Shown piece by piece: positions 1 through 7,565 of a stretch of DNA of 32,120 bases. Position 1 is the stretch's first letter, and each line of letters opens with the position of its first letter. A model generated the notes under the pieces. It saw only the letters and a program-made list of their open reading frames with translations. It made no database searches and was not told the DNA's origin. Position numbers and translations under genes: made by a program. Location of the stretch: NCBI GenBank assembly GCA_025929075.1, contig JAICMS010000016.1, positions 1 to 32,120 on the forward strand, in the 5' to 3' direction. This DNA comes from Propionibacteriales bacterium. GTDB lineage: Bacteria; Actinomycetota; Actinomycetes; Propionibacteriales; Nocardioidaceae.

Positions 1-47
1 ACCGTCGCTGGCCGGGTCCTCCGGATGCGTCGGCGGTCCCGTTGCAC

Positions 48-120
48 GGCCCCGTTGTGTAGTGGCCTAGCACGCCGCCCTCTCAAGGCGGTAGCGCGGG
101 TTCGAATCCCGTCGGGGCTA
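48..120 (+). tRNA. tRNA-Glu (anticodon CTC)
   Basis: A complete cloverleaf can be folded by eye. The acceptor arm pairs 48-54 with 113-119 (one G-U at the end), the anticodon arm is CCGCC/GGCGG around the loop CTCTCAA, giving anticodon CTC (reads GAG, Glu), and the T arm is GCGGG-TTCGAAT-CCCGT. A120 is the discriminator base. CCA is not encoded. In mycobacteria, as I recall it, a tRNA-Glu gene also lies near the leuCD-hupB region, which fits the hup block found downstream here. Confidence 0.95.
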
Positions 121-160
121 CAAACGATCGAACTTGTCGCAGCACGCGTCGTACCAATCG

Positions 161-209
161 CTGAGACGGCGCCAACGCACCGGTTGTGTGGGCGTTGGCG
201 CCGTCTCAG
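161..209. terminator. Perfect 18-bp hairpin between tRNA-Glu and a converging operon
   Basis: Bases 161-178 and 192-209 are exact reverse complements, separated by a 13-nt loop. There is no T-run on either side, so it is not a textbook intrinsic terminator. Its position between a plus-strand tRNA gene and the 3' end of a minus-strand operon suggests a bidirectional terminator or RNA 3'-end stabiliser. Confidence 0.6.
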
Positions 210-253
210 CGTCGGCGTACTGCGACGAGCCGGCGGTCGAGCTGCAGGCCGCG

Positions 254-853
254 TTACGACCCGCTGCTCGACGACCGGACGTTCTCGACCGAGGACTGAC
301 CTTCGTCCTTCATGTCCGCTGCTGCCGACTTTCCCTCGTCGCTGACGGTTTGGGCGGCGCTGGTGGCGCTCGCCTTCACGTTCTCGACAGCCTCCTGCGC
401 GGGACCCTGCAGACTGTCCTTGAGCTGCATGCCGGCCTGCTTCGCCTCTTCCTTCAGTGGCTCGCCGACCTTGTCTTGCGCCTGCTGGGCCAGCTGCTCC
501 TCGGCGGAGCTGGCAGGGATTAGGCTCGACACCAGCCAGCCCGCTGCGAACGCGACGGCACCGGCAGCGAGGGGGTTTCCCGCGGTGCGTGCTCGCGCCG
601 TCTGCGCACCGCTGCTCATCGTGTCGCTTACCGACGAGGTCGCGGAGCCTGCTGAGTCGCGCATCGAGGATGTCGACGGCATCGAGCCCATCACCTTGTC
701 CTTGAGGCCGACCACGCTGCCCTTGGCCTTGTCGACCTGGCGGTGCATCACGTTGCTCGGAGCGATCTTCTCGTTGAGCATGTCGACGTCGCGGCTGAGA
801 TCCTCACGGGTCCCGGCGATGTCGCGCCTCAGCTCTTCTGGGCTTTGAGCCAT
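254..853 (-). CDS. DUF3618-domain membrane protein with amphipathic tail
   Basis: A 199-residue protein. The N-terminus (SPEELRRDIAGTREDLSRDV, residues 4-23) is the typical start of actinobacterial DUF3618 proteins. A single hydrophobic segment follows near residues 95-115 (AAGAVAFAAGWLVSSLI). The last 80 or so residues are rich in Ala, Gln, Lys, Glu and Asp with heptad/11-mer-like spacing, resembling LEA or apolipoprotein-type amphipathic helices. The ATG at 853 is chosen because AGGAGG lies just upstream. The reading frame is open further upstream, but that part only antisenses the neighbouring gene. It overlaps the holin-like gene by 25 bases and is the last gene of a three-gene operon. 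The molecular role of DUF3618 is unknown; membrane association is inferred. Confidence 0.85.
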   Translation of the reverse strand: MAQSPEELRRDIAGTREDLSRDVDMLNEKIAPSNVMHRQVDKAKGSVVGLKDKVMGSMPSTSSMRDSAGSATSSVSDTMSSGAQTARARTAGNPLAAGAVAFAAGWLVSSLIPASSAEEQLAQQAQDKVGEPLKEEAKQAGMQLKDSLQGPAQEAVENVKASATSAAQTVSDEGKSAAADMKDEGQSSVENVRSSSSGS

Positions 854-1293
854 TGCTTGTCCTCCTGGAGGGTCTCGATGGTCTGCTCGGGCTTCGGGTT
901 GACCTGCGCCATCTTCTTGCGGCCAGTCATGAAGAGCGCCGCGCCGATGACTGCCCAGATCACTGTGACGATGAGCGCGGCCCATGCCAGGTCCATGACG
1001 TGGGACAGCGCCCACATCACCGTCATCGACACGAACAGCGCTGTCATCCAGCCGGCGAGGGCGGCCCCGCCGAGCATTCCGGCTGCCAGCCCTGCCTTCT
1101 TGGCCTCTTGGGTCGTCTCAACCTTCGCCAACTGCAGTTCTTGGCGCATCAGCCGCGAGAGGTCGTTGGAGATCTTTGACACGATCTCGCCCAGCGAGCG
1201 GTCGTCCACGTTCGGCTCGCCTCGCGCGTAGTCCGTCGCCGGCGCCGCGCCTGGGGCTGTCGATCCGTAGTACGCGTCCCCAGTGTCGGTCAT
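829..1293 (-). CDS. Holin-X family (phage holin-like) membrane protein
   Basis: A 154-residue protein of the actinobacterial Holin-X (Phage_holin_3_6) type. The cytosolic N-terminus contains the family-typical stretch LGEIVSKISNDLSRLMRQEL, then two long hydrophobic segments (about residues 68-95 and 100-122), then a Lys/Gln-rich C-terminal tail. It has nothing else of a prophage around it, so despite the name it is most likely a chromosomal envelope protein. The start at 1293 overlaps the stop of the upstream gene (ATGA), implying translational coupling. In many actinobacteria such genes sit beside DUF3618 genes, as here. Confidence 0.88.
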   Translation of the reverse strand: MTDTGDAYYGSTAPGAAPATDYARGEPNVDDRSLGEIVSKISNDLSRLMRQELQLAKVETTQEAKKAGLAAGMLGGAALAGWMTALFVSMTVMWALSHVMDLAWAALIVTVIWAVIGAALFMTGRKKMAQVNPKPEQTIETLQEDKQWLKAQKS

Positions 1294-2060
1294 GGGGTCA
1301 CCCGGCTACTGCCGCCGGCGTATCCGGGTGGCGGTGGCTGGTCGCCGTACGGCTCGTCGAGGATCGGCGCGGAGTCACCGTACGTCGACGGCGCGGGGTC
1401 CGGCACGGGGTTGAGCCGGGTTGTCGTCGCGGCCGGCTCCGACTCGATCCAGTCCGGTGTCGACGTGCTGGGTGGCGTGGTCGCCGGGACCGTCCGGGAG
1501 CCCGAGGAGTCGTCGTTGCTGTTCGCGCTTTGCACGCCGCGGGTCAGGCGGCCGACGAGGACACCGGCGACAGTCGCGCCGAGGATGAACGTGCCGGGGC
1601 GACGCCTGGCGAAGTCTCGCAGATCGTCCACGAGGTCGCCTGGCTGCCGATCTTCGAGGTAGCTCGCTGCCTTTCCAGCCACGTCGCTACCCTGCCGGGC
1701 CAGTTGAGCACCCATGCCGGACTGCTCGCTGTGATGGGCCATCCCGGACAGTTCGTCGCTGAGTGACCTGAGGTTGCCGGCGGCCCGCTGCATCTGGCTT
1801 CCGGCGTGGTCGGTCAACTGGTCGCGCGCCTCCCCGGCCAACTGCTTGGCCTGGTCTTTCGCATCAGCCGTGACCTGGGCGGCCTGTTCCTTGGCCGTGT
1901 CGGCAAGGTCGCTGCCGGTCTGGGCGGCAGTGTCCTTCAGCCGACTCGCCTCTCCCTTGGCGGCGTCTGCTGTCGATTGGTCGGTCGACGAGTAAACGTC
2001 TGACTCGATTCCGGTCCCGCCGTACGAAACGGTCGAGGGTTCGTATGGTGTGGATGCCAT
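1290..2060 (-). CDS. DUF3618-like protein with LEA-like repeat region
   Basis: A 256-residue protein, first gene of the operon. Residues about 30-100 are an Ala/Lys/Gln/Asp-rich region with repeating units such as DTAAQTGSDLADTAKEQAAQ, resembling late-embryogenesis-abundant (LEA) type amphipathic helices. A short hydrophobic segment (about 150-170, FILGATVAGVLVGRL) follows the motif DFARRRPG common in this protein group. The C-terminus is long, disordered and rich in Pro, Ser and Thr. The ATG at 2060 has AGGAAGG eight bases upstream; an alternative ATG at 2090 is in frame but would lie inside the candidate promoter. A role in envelope stress or desiccation is inference from composition only. 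Confidence 0.8.
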   Translation of the reverse strand: MASTPYEPSTVSYGGTGIESDVYSSTDQSTADAAKGEASRLKDTAAQTGSDLADTAKEQAAQVTADAKDQAKQLAGEARDQLTDHAGSQMQRAAGNLRSLSDELSGMAHHSEQSGMGAQLARQGSDVAGKAASYLEDRQPGDLVDDLRDFARRRPGTFILGATVAGVLVGRLTRGVQSANSNDDSSGSRTVPATTPPSTSTPDWIESEPAATTTRLNPVPDPAPSTYGDSAPILDEPYGDQPPPPGYAGGSSRVTP

Positions 2061-2090
2061 TGGGTCGTCCTTCCTGAGGATTCGGGCCAT

Positions 2091-2118
2091 GTATCCCTCA
2101 AGTGGGGAAGGCAAACCC
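2091..2118 (-). promoter_or_regulatory. Candidate SigB/SigF-type promoter of the envelope operon
   Basis: On the minus strand GGGTTT (2118-2113) is followed after 15 bases by GGGATAC (2097-2091). Actinobacterial stress sigma factors of the SigB/SigF group use GTTT, 14-17 bases, GGGTAT/C, so this is a near match with one extra base in the -10. Transcription would begin a short distance before the ATG at 2060, leaving room for its AGGAAGG. The match is imperfect. Confidence 0.3.
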
Positions 2119-2201
2119 GCTGCGCACATCTGCCGTCTCTGCCGGAAGAGGATGTCGGATTTCCGCCAGCGCTCGGTGGGGCAAAAGGGTTGACTGGGGA
2201 C

Positions 2202-3710
2202 ATGGCGAAAGTGCGACGGGCTGAGTGGAAGGGCGTGGTCGTCGACGACGCCGCCTGCTACCGGGCCGTGCAGAGCAAGGACCGCCGCTTCGACGGCGTC
2301 TTCTTCACGGCTGTGACCAGCACCGGTATCTACTGCCGGCCGTCCTGCCCGGCGATCACGCCGCGCCATGACAACGTCGTGTTCTTCGTCACCGCCGCGG
2401 CCGCCCAGGCAGCCGGCTTCCGCGCCTGCCGCCGGTGCCGGCCCGACGTGGCGCCGGGCTCGCCGGACTGGGACGTGCGGGCCGATGTTGCCGGCCGCAC
2501 AATGCGGTTGATCGAAGACGGTGTTGTCGAGCGGGAAGGCGTCGAGGGACTGGCCCGTCGGATCGGTTACACCAGTCGCCATCTGGGTCGGTTGCTGACC
2601 CAGGAGCTGGGTGCCGGCCCGCTGGCGCTCGCCCGGGCACATCGCGCACACACCGCCCGCATCCTGATCGAGACCACGGGCATGTCATTCGCAGACATCG
2701 CCTTCGCGGCCGGCTTCGCCAGTGTCCGGCAGTTCAACGCGTCGGTCCGGGAGTCCTTCGCGTTGACGCCGAGCGAGCTGCGTCGACGGCGGCCCGGCCA
2801 AGCGGCCAAAGTCCAACCCGGCGCGATCGAGCTCTCGCTCGCCGTCCGACAGCCGTTCGACCACGAAGGCCTGCTCCGGTTTCTCCGGCCGCGAGCCGTC
2901 AGCGGGATCGAGATCGTGACAGAGGCCTCCTATGCGCGCACGCTGCGGCTCCCGCGCGGCGCCGGCGTGGCACTTCTCGAGCCGACCGAGGACCGGGTGC
3001 GGTGCACGCTGTGGTTGGCAGACCTGCGCGACCTGGCGACCGCCGTCTCGCGCTGCCGGTGGTTGTTCGACCTCGACGCAGACCCGGTGGCCGTCGACCG
3101 CCACCTGGCGGCCGACGAGGTACTGCGGCCGTGGGTGCTGAAGAGGCCGGGTATCCGCGTGCCCGGCCACGTCGACGGGTTCGAAGCTGCCGTTCGCGCG
3201 ATCGTCGGCCAGCAGATCTCGGTCGCAGGTGCGCGGACCGTTGTGACGCGACTTGTCGACGGTTACGGCGAGCGGCTGACGTCAGGCGTCGTGTCGCCGG
3301 CCGATCAGGGCTCGGCAACGGCGCTGAGCCACGTCTTCCCCCCGCCGGAGGTACTGGCGGAGGTCGACCCGGCCAGGCTCCCCATGCCGCGGGCCCGTGC
3401 GCGGGCCCTCGTCGCGCTGTCCGAGCGAGTCGCGAGCCGGGACCTGCTGCTCGATCGCGGCGCCGACCGGAAAGCCGTCCGCGAAGCGTTGCTTGCGATC
3501 CCCGGCATCGGGCCATGGACCGCCGCATACATCGCCCTGCGGGCGCTCGGCGACCCCGACGTCTTCCTGCCCTCCGATCTCGGGGTGCGTGCCGGACTTC
3601 GCAGTCTCGGCGTGGCCGAGCGGTCGGCTGAGGTCGTGAAGGGATGGCAGCCATGGCGGTCGTACGCCCTCATGCATGTATGGAACAGTTCGAGCAAGGA
3701 AGGGCTTTGA
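2202..3710 (+). CDS. Ada-type sensor fused to DNA-3-methyladenine glycosylase II (AlkA)
   Basis: A 502-residue fusion. Residues 25-90 are the Ada zinc/methyl-acceptor domain with Cys45, 49, 76 and 79 ([10 protein letters not shown] and CRRC); Cys45 corresponds to the residue that takes methyl groups from methylphosphotriesters. An AraC-type helix-turn-helix follows (about 100-195). Then comes the AlkA N-terminal domain and a HhH-GPD glycosylase domain with the hairpin [11 protein letters not shown] and a candidate catalytic Asp near residue 459 (PSDLG). It therefore probably senses alkylation, activates its operon and excises alkylated purines. The start is uncertain: ATG 2202 is used; TTG 2190 and GTG 2235 are in-frame alternatives and none has a good ribosome site. 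Its stop overlaps ogt by one base. Confidence 0.93.
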   Translation: MAKVRRAEWKGVVVDDAACYRAVQSKDRRFDGVFFTAVTSTGIYCRPSCPAITPRHDNVVFFVTAAAAQAAGFRACRRCRPDVAPGSPDWDVRADVAGRTMRLIEDGVVEREGVEGLARRIGYTSRHLGRLLTQELGAGPLALARAHRAHTARILIETTGMSFADIAFAAGFASVRQFNASVRESFALTPSELRRRRPGQAAKVQPGAIELSLAVRQPFDHEGLLRFLRPRAVSGIEIVTEASYARTLRLPRGAGVALLEPTEDRVRCTLWLADLRDLATAVSRCRWLFDLDADPVAVDRHLAADEVLRPWVLKRPGIRVPGHVDGFEAAVRAIVGQQISVAGARTVVTRLVDGYGERLTSGVVSPADQGSATALSHVFPPPEVLAEVDPARLPMPRARARALVALSERVASRDLLLDRGADRKAVREALLAIPGIGPWTAAYIALRALGDPDVFLPSDLGVRAGLRSLGVAERSAEVVKGWQPWRSYALMHVWNSSSKEGL

Positions 3711-4207
3711 TGACAACGCGATCCACCACGATCATCGACTCCCCGGTCGGCTGGCTTCGGCTGGCCGGAACGCCAGACGCGCTGACCGAGGTCGGCTTCC
3801 TCGACGAGCATCCGACTTCTGACTCTGACCCACAGACGCCTTTGTTGAAGGAGGCGGCTCGTCAGCTGACCGCTTACTTCGCCGGCGGGCTGACCGACTT
3901 CGAACTGCCGCTGGCGCCGCATGGAACGGACTTCCAGCGTCGGGTCTGGTCGGCGCTGTGTGGGATCCCCTACGGCGAGACGGCCTCGTACGGCGAGATC
4001 GCACGCCGCCTCGGCCTGCCAGCAGGTGGTGCGAGGGCCGTGGGTGTCGCCAACGCCACCAATCCGATCGCGATCGTCGTTCCCTGTCATCGAGTGATCG
4101 GCGCCGACGGCACGTTGACCGGCTATGCGGGAGGTCTTGCGCGTAAGAGGTTTTTGCTGGACCTCGAGTCGGTGCGAGCGCCGCAGCAAACGCTTTTCTC
4201 GGGCTAG
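3710..4207 (+). CDS. ogt: Methylated-DNA--protein-cysteine methyltransferase
   Basis: A 165-residue O6-alkylguanine-DNA alkyltransferase that moves the alkyl group from guanine O6 to its own Cys126 in the motif PCHRVIG. The family pattern FQRRVWSAL, then [13 protein letters not shown] (DNA-binding helix region) and the [11 protein letters not shown] loop are all present. The ATG at 3710 shares its A with the stop of the alkA fusion (TGATG) and is preceded by AAGGAAGG, so the two are one translationally coupled alkylation-repair operon, most likely controlled by the Ada domain of the upstream protein. Longer in-frame starts exist upstream but lie inside alkA. Confidence 0.96.
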   Translation: MTTRSTTIIDSPVGWLRLAGTPDALTEVGFLDEHPTSDSDPQTPLLKEAARQLTAYFAGGLTDFELPLAPHGTDFQRRVWSALCGIPYGETASYGEIARRLGLPAGGARAVGVANATNPIAIVVPCHRVIGADGTLTGYAGGLARKRFLLDLESVRAPQQTLFSG

Positions 4208-4474
4208 TTCGAGGAGGTTCTGATTGTCGACGCCCTCCCCAAACGTGAAGCCACCAAGGGGTTTGCGCCGACAGGTCGATCGAGAGCGCTGCTCACCGGT
4301 CGTGTCGAGCCGCCGCAAAGGACGTCGTGAACGTCGCCGGGCGGACCAGAAAACCCAACGGAACATGAGTGTGTGGCTGTGTGTCTGCCACCGATTTGCG
4401 GTTTCATGGTCCTAGCGTTTCCACGAACGTCGAGCACGGGCTCGACACGTCGAAGTTCACGAAAGGGAAGCCCA

Positions 4475-5077
4475 GTGAACAAGAGTGAACTCATCCAGGC
4501 CCTGTCGAGCCAGTTCGAGGGCAACAAGAAGCACGCTCAGCATGCTCTCGAGTCCGTGATCGACACGATCACCCGTCAGGTGGCGAAGGGCGAAAAGGTC
4601 GCGATCACCGGCTTCGGCGCCTTCGAGAAGGCTGTCCGGCCGGCGCGAATGGTGCGCAACCCGCGGACCGGCGAGCGCAAGCGGGCCAAGAAGACCGCCG
4701 TGCCGAAGTTCCGCGCCGGGGCGGAGTTCAAGGCCGTCGTCGCCGGGGACAAGAAGTTGCCCGCGGTTGCTGCCGCAGCCTCGCCTACCAAGAAGACCGC
4801 GACCAAGTCGACAGCGAAGAAGTCGGCAGCGAAGAAGTCGACTGCCAAGAAGAGCAGCCCCGCCAAGAAGACCGCGAAGAAGTCGACAGCGAAGAAGACG
4901 GCGAAGAAGTCGACAGCCAAGAAGTCCACCGCTAAGAAGGCTTCGGCGAAGAAGACGGCGACGAAGTCCAGCCCGGCCAAGAAGTCGACCGCGAAGAAGA
5001 CGTCGGCGAAGAAGGCTTCGGCCAAGAAGACCGCCGCCAAGAAGTCGACAGCGAAGAAGACCGCCAAGAAGAGCTGA
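4475..5077 (+). CDS. hup: HU-family nucleoid protein with long Lys/Ala tail (HupB/HupS type)
   Basis: A 200-residue HU protein. Residues 1-90 form the HU fold (start NKSELI, then GFGAFE and the DNA-clamping arm motif RNPRTGE). Residues 105-200 are a histone-H1-like tail of repeated S/T-A-K-K and S-P-A-K-K units. This is the mycobacterial HupB / Streptomyces HupS architecture; the tail increases DNA binding and compaction. The GTG start has AGGGAAG just upstream, and longer in-frame starts lack support. The 267 bases before it hold no gene I can support; TAGCGT at 4413-4418 may be a -10 box. A strong hairpin follows the gene. Confidence 0.96.
   Translation: MNKSELIQALSSQFEGNKKHAQHALESVIDTITRQVAKGEKVAITGFGAFEKAVRPARMVRNPRTGERKRAKKTAVPKFRAGAEFKAVVAGDKKLPAVAAAASPTKKTATKSTAKKSAAKKSTAKKSSPAKKTAKKSTAKKTAKKSTAKKSTAKKASAKKTATKSSPAKKSTAKKTSAKKASAKKTAAKKSTAKKTAKKS
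4787..5074 (+). repeat. In-gene repeats encoding the HU tail (AKK units)
   Basis: This stretch is built from imperfect 9-15 bp units reading roughly AAG AAG T/ACN RCN GC/AN, each encoding Lys-Lys plus Ser/Thr-Ala. Such near-identical units can change copy number by replication slippage, so tail length may vary between strains. It is also a likely place for assembly collapse. Confidence 0.8.
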
Positions 5078-5087
5078 GCTGCGCTCT

Positions 5088-5119
5088 CCGAGGGGCCGGC
5101 GTGATCGCCGGCCCCTCGG
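5088..5119. terminator. Bidirectional terminator between hup and cofC
   Basis: A perfect 13-bp GC-rich stem (5088-5100 with 5107-5119) with a 6-nt loop lies ten bases after the hup stop and just before the end of the convergent cofC gene. It lacks a strong T-run, as is common for actinobacterial terminators. Confidence 0.75.
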
Positions 5120-5124
5120 CGTCT

Positions 5125-5790
5125 CTACAGCCCTGCGACTGCCATCCCCATCGACGTCAGCGCGGCCCGGGTGTACCGGCCGACGCCCAGGATCACCGCC
5201 GATCGGAGATCCTGTTCGGTGTCCACATCGCCTCGCAAACCGTCCAACCCGGCACCGTCAAGGGCGACGGCGCCGGAGGAGCGGTGCGCTGCCGCTGAGT
5301 GTCGACCGAACTGCGGGTCAAGGTCCACCCCCGGTCGAGCGGCAAGCAGCGTCGTGCCGGTGCCGTACCGGTCGGCGACGAACCATCGGCTTGCGGTGCC
5401 CGCCCGTTCGATGGCGTCGGTCAAGACGCTCCCACGCAAGGCCGGCAGGTCTGCAGACATGGCGGCCAACGCCGCCCGTGGGTCGCGGGCGCGGACCTGG
5501 TCCGCCGCATGGCTCAAGGCCGGGTTGATGCCGGCGTCCGGGACATCGGCAAGGACGTCAATCCCGAGCGCCTCCAGCCGGTCACGGGCCCGATCGTCGT
5601 TGCTCACGGCCACCACTCGGCGTACGAGCCCGCAGTCGTGTGCGGCGGTCGCCGCATCCAGTGCGAACGCGACGGCGAGCGCGGCTCGCTGCTGCGCGGA
5701 GTGGCCTCGCAACCGGGTCTTTGCGACGGCGGTCTCCTTGACTGGGATGATGATGGTCCAGATCTGAGCCGGGCCGTCGAGAGGAGGCAT
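5125..5790 (-). CDS. cofC: Phospholactate / phosphoenolpyruvate guanylyltransferase (F420 biosynthesis)
   Basis: A 221-residue nucleotidyltransferase of the CofC/FbiD family, which activates 2-phospholactate or phosphoenolpyruvate with GTP for coenzyme F420 synthesis. Visible family features are the N-terminal [15 protein letters not shown] motif, the VVAVSNDD segment, MSADLPAL (metal/nucleotide-binding Asp) and the C-terminal substrate region with GTGTTLL and [12 protein letters not shown] 5790 is chosen because it lies close to the conserved WTIIIPVK start; 5808 is an in-frame alternative. It is divergent from plsC with only 27 bases between the start codons. The fbiA/fbiB partner genes are not in this window. 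Confidence 0.92.
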   Translation of the reverse strand: MPPLDGPAQIWTIIIPVKETAVAKTRLRGHSAQQRAALAVAFALDAATAAHDCGLVRRVVAVSNDDRARDRLEALGIDVLADVPDAGINPALSHAADQVRARDPRAALAAMSADLPALRGSVLTDAIERAGTASRWFVADRYGTGTTLLAARPGVDLDPQFGRHSAAAHRSSGAVALDGAGLDGLRGDVDTEQDLRSAVILGVGRYTRAALTSMGMAVAGL

Positions 5791-5817
5791 CAATGACGAT
5801 CCTGCCATCCGGCGGCC

Positions 5818-6537
5818 ATGGCTGAATCTCCACCGGCACAGCCCGTACGGCGTGGGTGGGCGCTGTCGGCATGCGTCCGGGTCCTGCGGCCGCTGCTCAT
5901 GCTGGTGACGAAGCGCGACTGGCGCGGCATGGACAACGTGCCCGTGGACGGCGGCTGCGTGCTGGCCGTCAACCACATCTCTCACTTCGACCCTCTCGTG
6001 CTCGGCCACTTCATCACTGACCGCGGCCGTTCCCCGAGGTTCCTCGGCAAGGCCGAGCTGTTCGCCGTGCCCGTACTCGGCCGCCTGCTCGCCAGTGCGG
6101 GTCAGATTCCGGTGCACCGTCGGCTGCCGACCGCGGCGACGGCCTTCAGTGCGGCAGTGGTCGCGGTCGAGCGCGGCGAGTGTGTCGTCGTGTATCCGGA
6201 AGGAACGATCACCAGGGATCCCGAGCTCTGGCCTATGCGGGCCAAGAGCGGTGCGGTCAGGATCGCGCTCGCGACGGGCTGCCCGTTGGTGCCGGTTGCC
6301 CAGTGGGGCGCTCATGAGGTGTTGGCGCCGTACTCGCGCAGGCTGCGCCTGCTGCCACCCAAGACCATGCACGTCGTTGCAGGCGAACCGGTCGATCTCT
6401 CCGACCTCGTCAGCGAGCCGATTACCTCGGCCCTGCTGCTGGAGGGGTCCGCCCGGCTGACCACCGCCATCACCGATCTGTTGAGCCAGCTCAGGGGCGA
6501 GCCGGCGCCCACTCGCCCGCAGGAGCCGACCGCATGA
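5818..6537 (+). CDS. plsC: 1-acylglycerol-3-phosphate O-acyltransferase (PlsC family)
   Basis: A 239-residue acyltransferase that adds the second acyl chain in phosphatidic acid synthesis, probably at the membrane surface. The catalytic HX4D motif is NHISHFDP (His53, Asp58) and the acceptor-binding motif is YPEGT (126-130). An N-terminal hydrophobic patch (RVLRPLLMLV) could anchor it. Its stop overlaps the gpsA start (ATGA), a sensible pairing because GpsA makes the glycerol-3-phosphate backbone used upstream in the same pathway. No good Shine-Dalgarno is visible. Confidence 0.92.
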   Translation: MAESPPAQPVRRGWALSACVRVLRPLLMLVTKRDWRGMDNVPVDGGCVLAVNHISHFDPLVLGHFITDRGRSPRFLGKAELFAVPVLGRLLASAGQIPVHRRLPTAATAFSAAVVAVERGECVVVYPEGTITRDPELWPMRAKSGAVRIALATGCPLVPVAQWGAHEVLAPYSRRLRLLPPKTMHVVAGEPVDLSDLVSEPITSALLLEGSARLTTAITDLLSQLRGEPAPTRPQEPTA

Positions 6538-7565
6538 GCCGGGTCGCCGTGCTCGGGGCCGGTTCCTGGGGGACCGCCTTCTCCCTGGTGCTGTCCGACG
6601 CCGGCAACACCGTGTCCCTGTGGGGGCGCCGCGCTGAGCTTTGCGACCGGATCAATGCGACGAGGGCGAACGCCGACTACCTGCCCGGTGTGCTGCTTCC
6701 GGAGTCGATCAGCGCGACGCCTGACCCGGCCGCCGCGCTCCGCGGCGCCGAAGTCGTGGTGTTGGCAGTGCCCTCTCAGACGCTGCGGACCAACCTCGAA
6801 GAGTGGGTGGCGCACGTTCCCCGAGCGGCCGTCGTGCTGAGCCTCATCAAGGGCATCGAGCTGGGAACCACCAACCGGATGAGTGAGGTGATCGTCGCGG
6901 TCACCGGGCTGCCGGAGGCGCGGGTGGCCGTGTTGTCAGGCCCGAACCTGTCACATGAGATCGCCGTGCGGCAGCCTGCAGCGGCGGTGATCGGCTGTGT
7001 CGACGAGGACGTGGCAGCGATGCTGCAGCGCAGCTGTCACACACCCGCCTTCAGGCCGTACACCAACAACGATGTGATCGGATGCGAGCTCGGCGGAGCG
7101 ACGAAGAACGTGATCGCCCTGGCGGTGGGGATGGCGATCGGGCTAGGTTTCGGCGACAACGCGACGGCATCGGTCATCACCCGCGGGCTGGCCGAGATCG
7201 CCCGGCTCGGAGTTGCCTTGGGCGCCGAGGCGAGCACTTTCTCCGGCCTCGCCGGACTCGGCGATTTGGTCGCGACCTGCTCGTCGAGGCTGTCGCGCAA
7301 CCGCACGTTCGGCGAGAAGCTCGGTCAGGGCCTGACCCTCGCCGAGATCGAGTCGTCCACCCGCCAGGTCGCCGAAGGCGTCGCGTCGTGCGAGTCGATC
7401 CGCGACCTCGCGGCCCGGCACGGCGTCGAGATGCCGATCGTGGAGCACGTGGCTGCACTGCTGCGCGGAGAGCTCACGCCGAAGGAGCTCGTGGCGAGCC
7501 TGATTTCGCGATCGGCGAAGTCGGAGCGGGAGTCGAGCCGCCAGCGGTCAGGGCTGCTGCGCTGA
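6534..7565 (+). CDS. gpsA: NAD(P)H-dependent glycerol-3-phosphate dehydrogenase
   Basis: A 343-residue enzyme reducing dihydroxyacetone phosphate to sn-glycerol-3-phosphate for phospholipid synthesis. The dinucleotide-binding motif GAGSWGTAF is at residues 8-16, conserved Lys106 lies in SLIKGIE, and the catalytic Lys191 in GGATKNVIALAVG. The C-terminal helical domain carries the usual TFSGLAGLGDL and SRNRTFG signatures. It starts within the plsC stop (ATGA). The C-terminus has a short Ser/Arg-rich extension, and the last 18 bases overlap the convergent PLP enzyme gene. Confidence 0.97.
   Translation: MSRVAVLGAGSWGTAFSLVLSDAGNTVSLWGRRAELCDRINATRANADYLPGVLLPESISATPDPAAALRGAEVVVLAVPSQTLRTNLEEWVAHVPRAAVVLSLIKGIELGTTNRMSEVIVAVTGLPEARVAVLSGPNLSHEIAVRQPAAAVIGCVDEDVAAMLQRSCHTPAFRPYTNNDVIGCELGGATKNVIALAVGMAIGLGFGDNATASVITRGLAEIARLGVALGAEASTFSGLAGLGDLVATCSSRLSRNRTFGEKLGQGLTLAEIESSTRQVAEGVASCESIRDLAARHGVEMPIVEHVAALLRGELTPKELVASLISRSAKSERESSRQRSGLLR

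Noticed and set aside
48-209. Integrative element attachment site at the tRNA gene
   Set aside because: No integrase and no second copy of the tRNA 3' end found in the window.
25-1231. Long plus-strand frames over the DUF3618/holin genes
   Set aside because: They are antisense shadows created by high GC; the minus-strand frames have family motifs, ribosome sites and overlapping starts.
829-1293. Prophage signal from a holin-family gene
   Set aside because: No integrase, lysin, capsid or other phage gene is near; Holin-X proteins are common chromosomal actinobacterial genes.
4576-5067. Minus-strand frame of Phe/Leu/Ala/Val repeats opposite the HU tail
   Set aside because: It is the exact complement of the AAG-rich tail repeat; no start signal and no family resemblance.
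4787-5074. CRISPR array or other regular repeat
   Set aside because: Units are in frame, coding and not separated by unique spacers.
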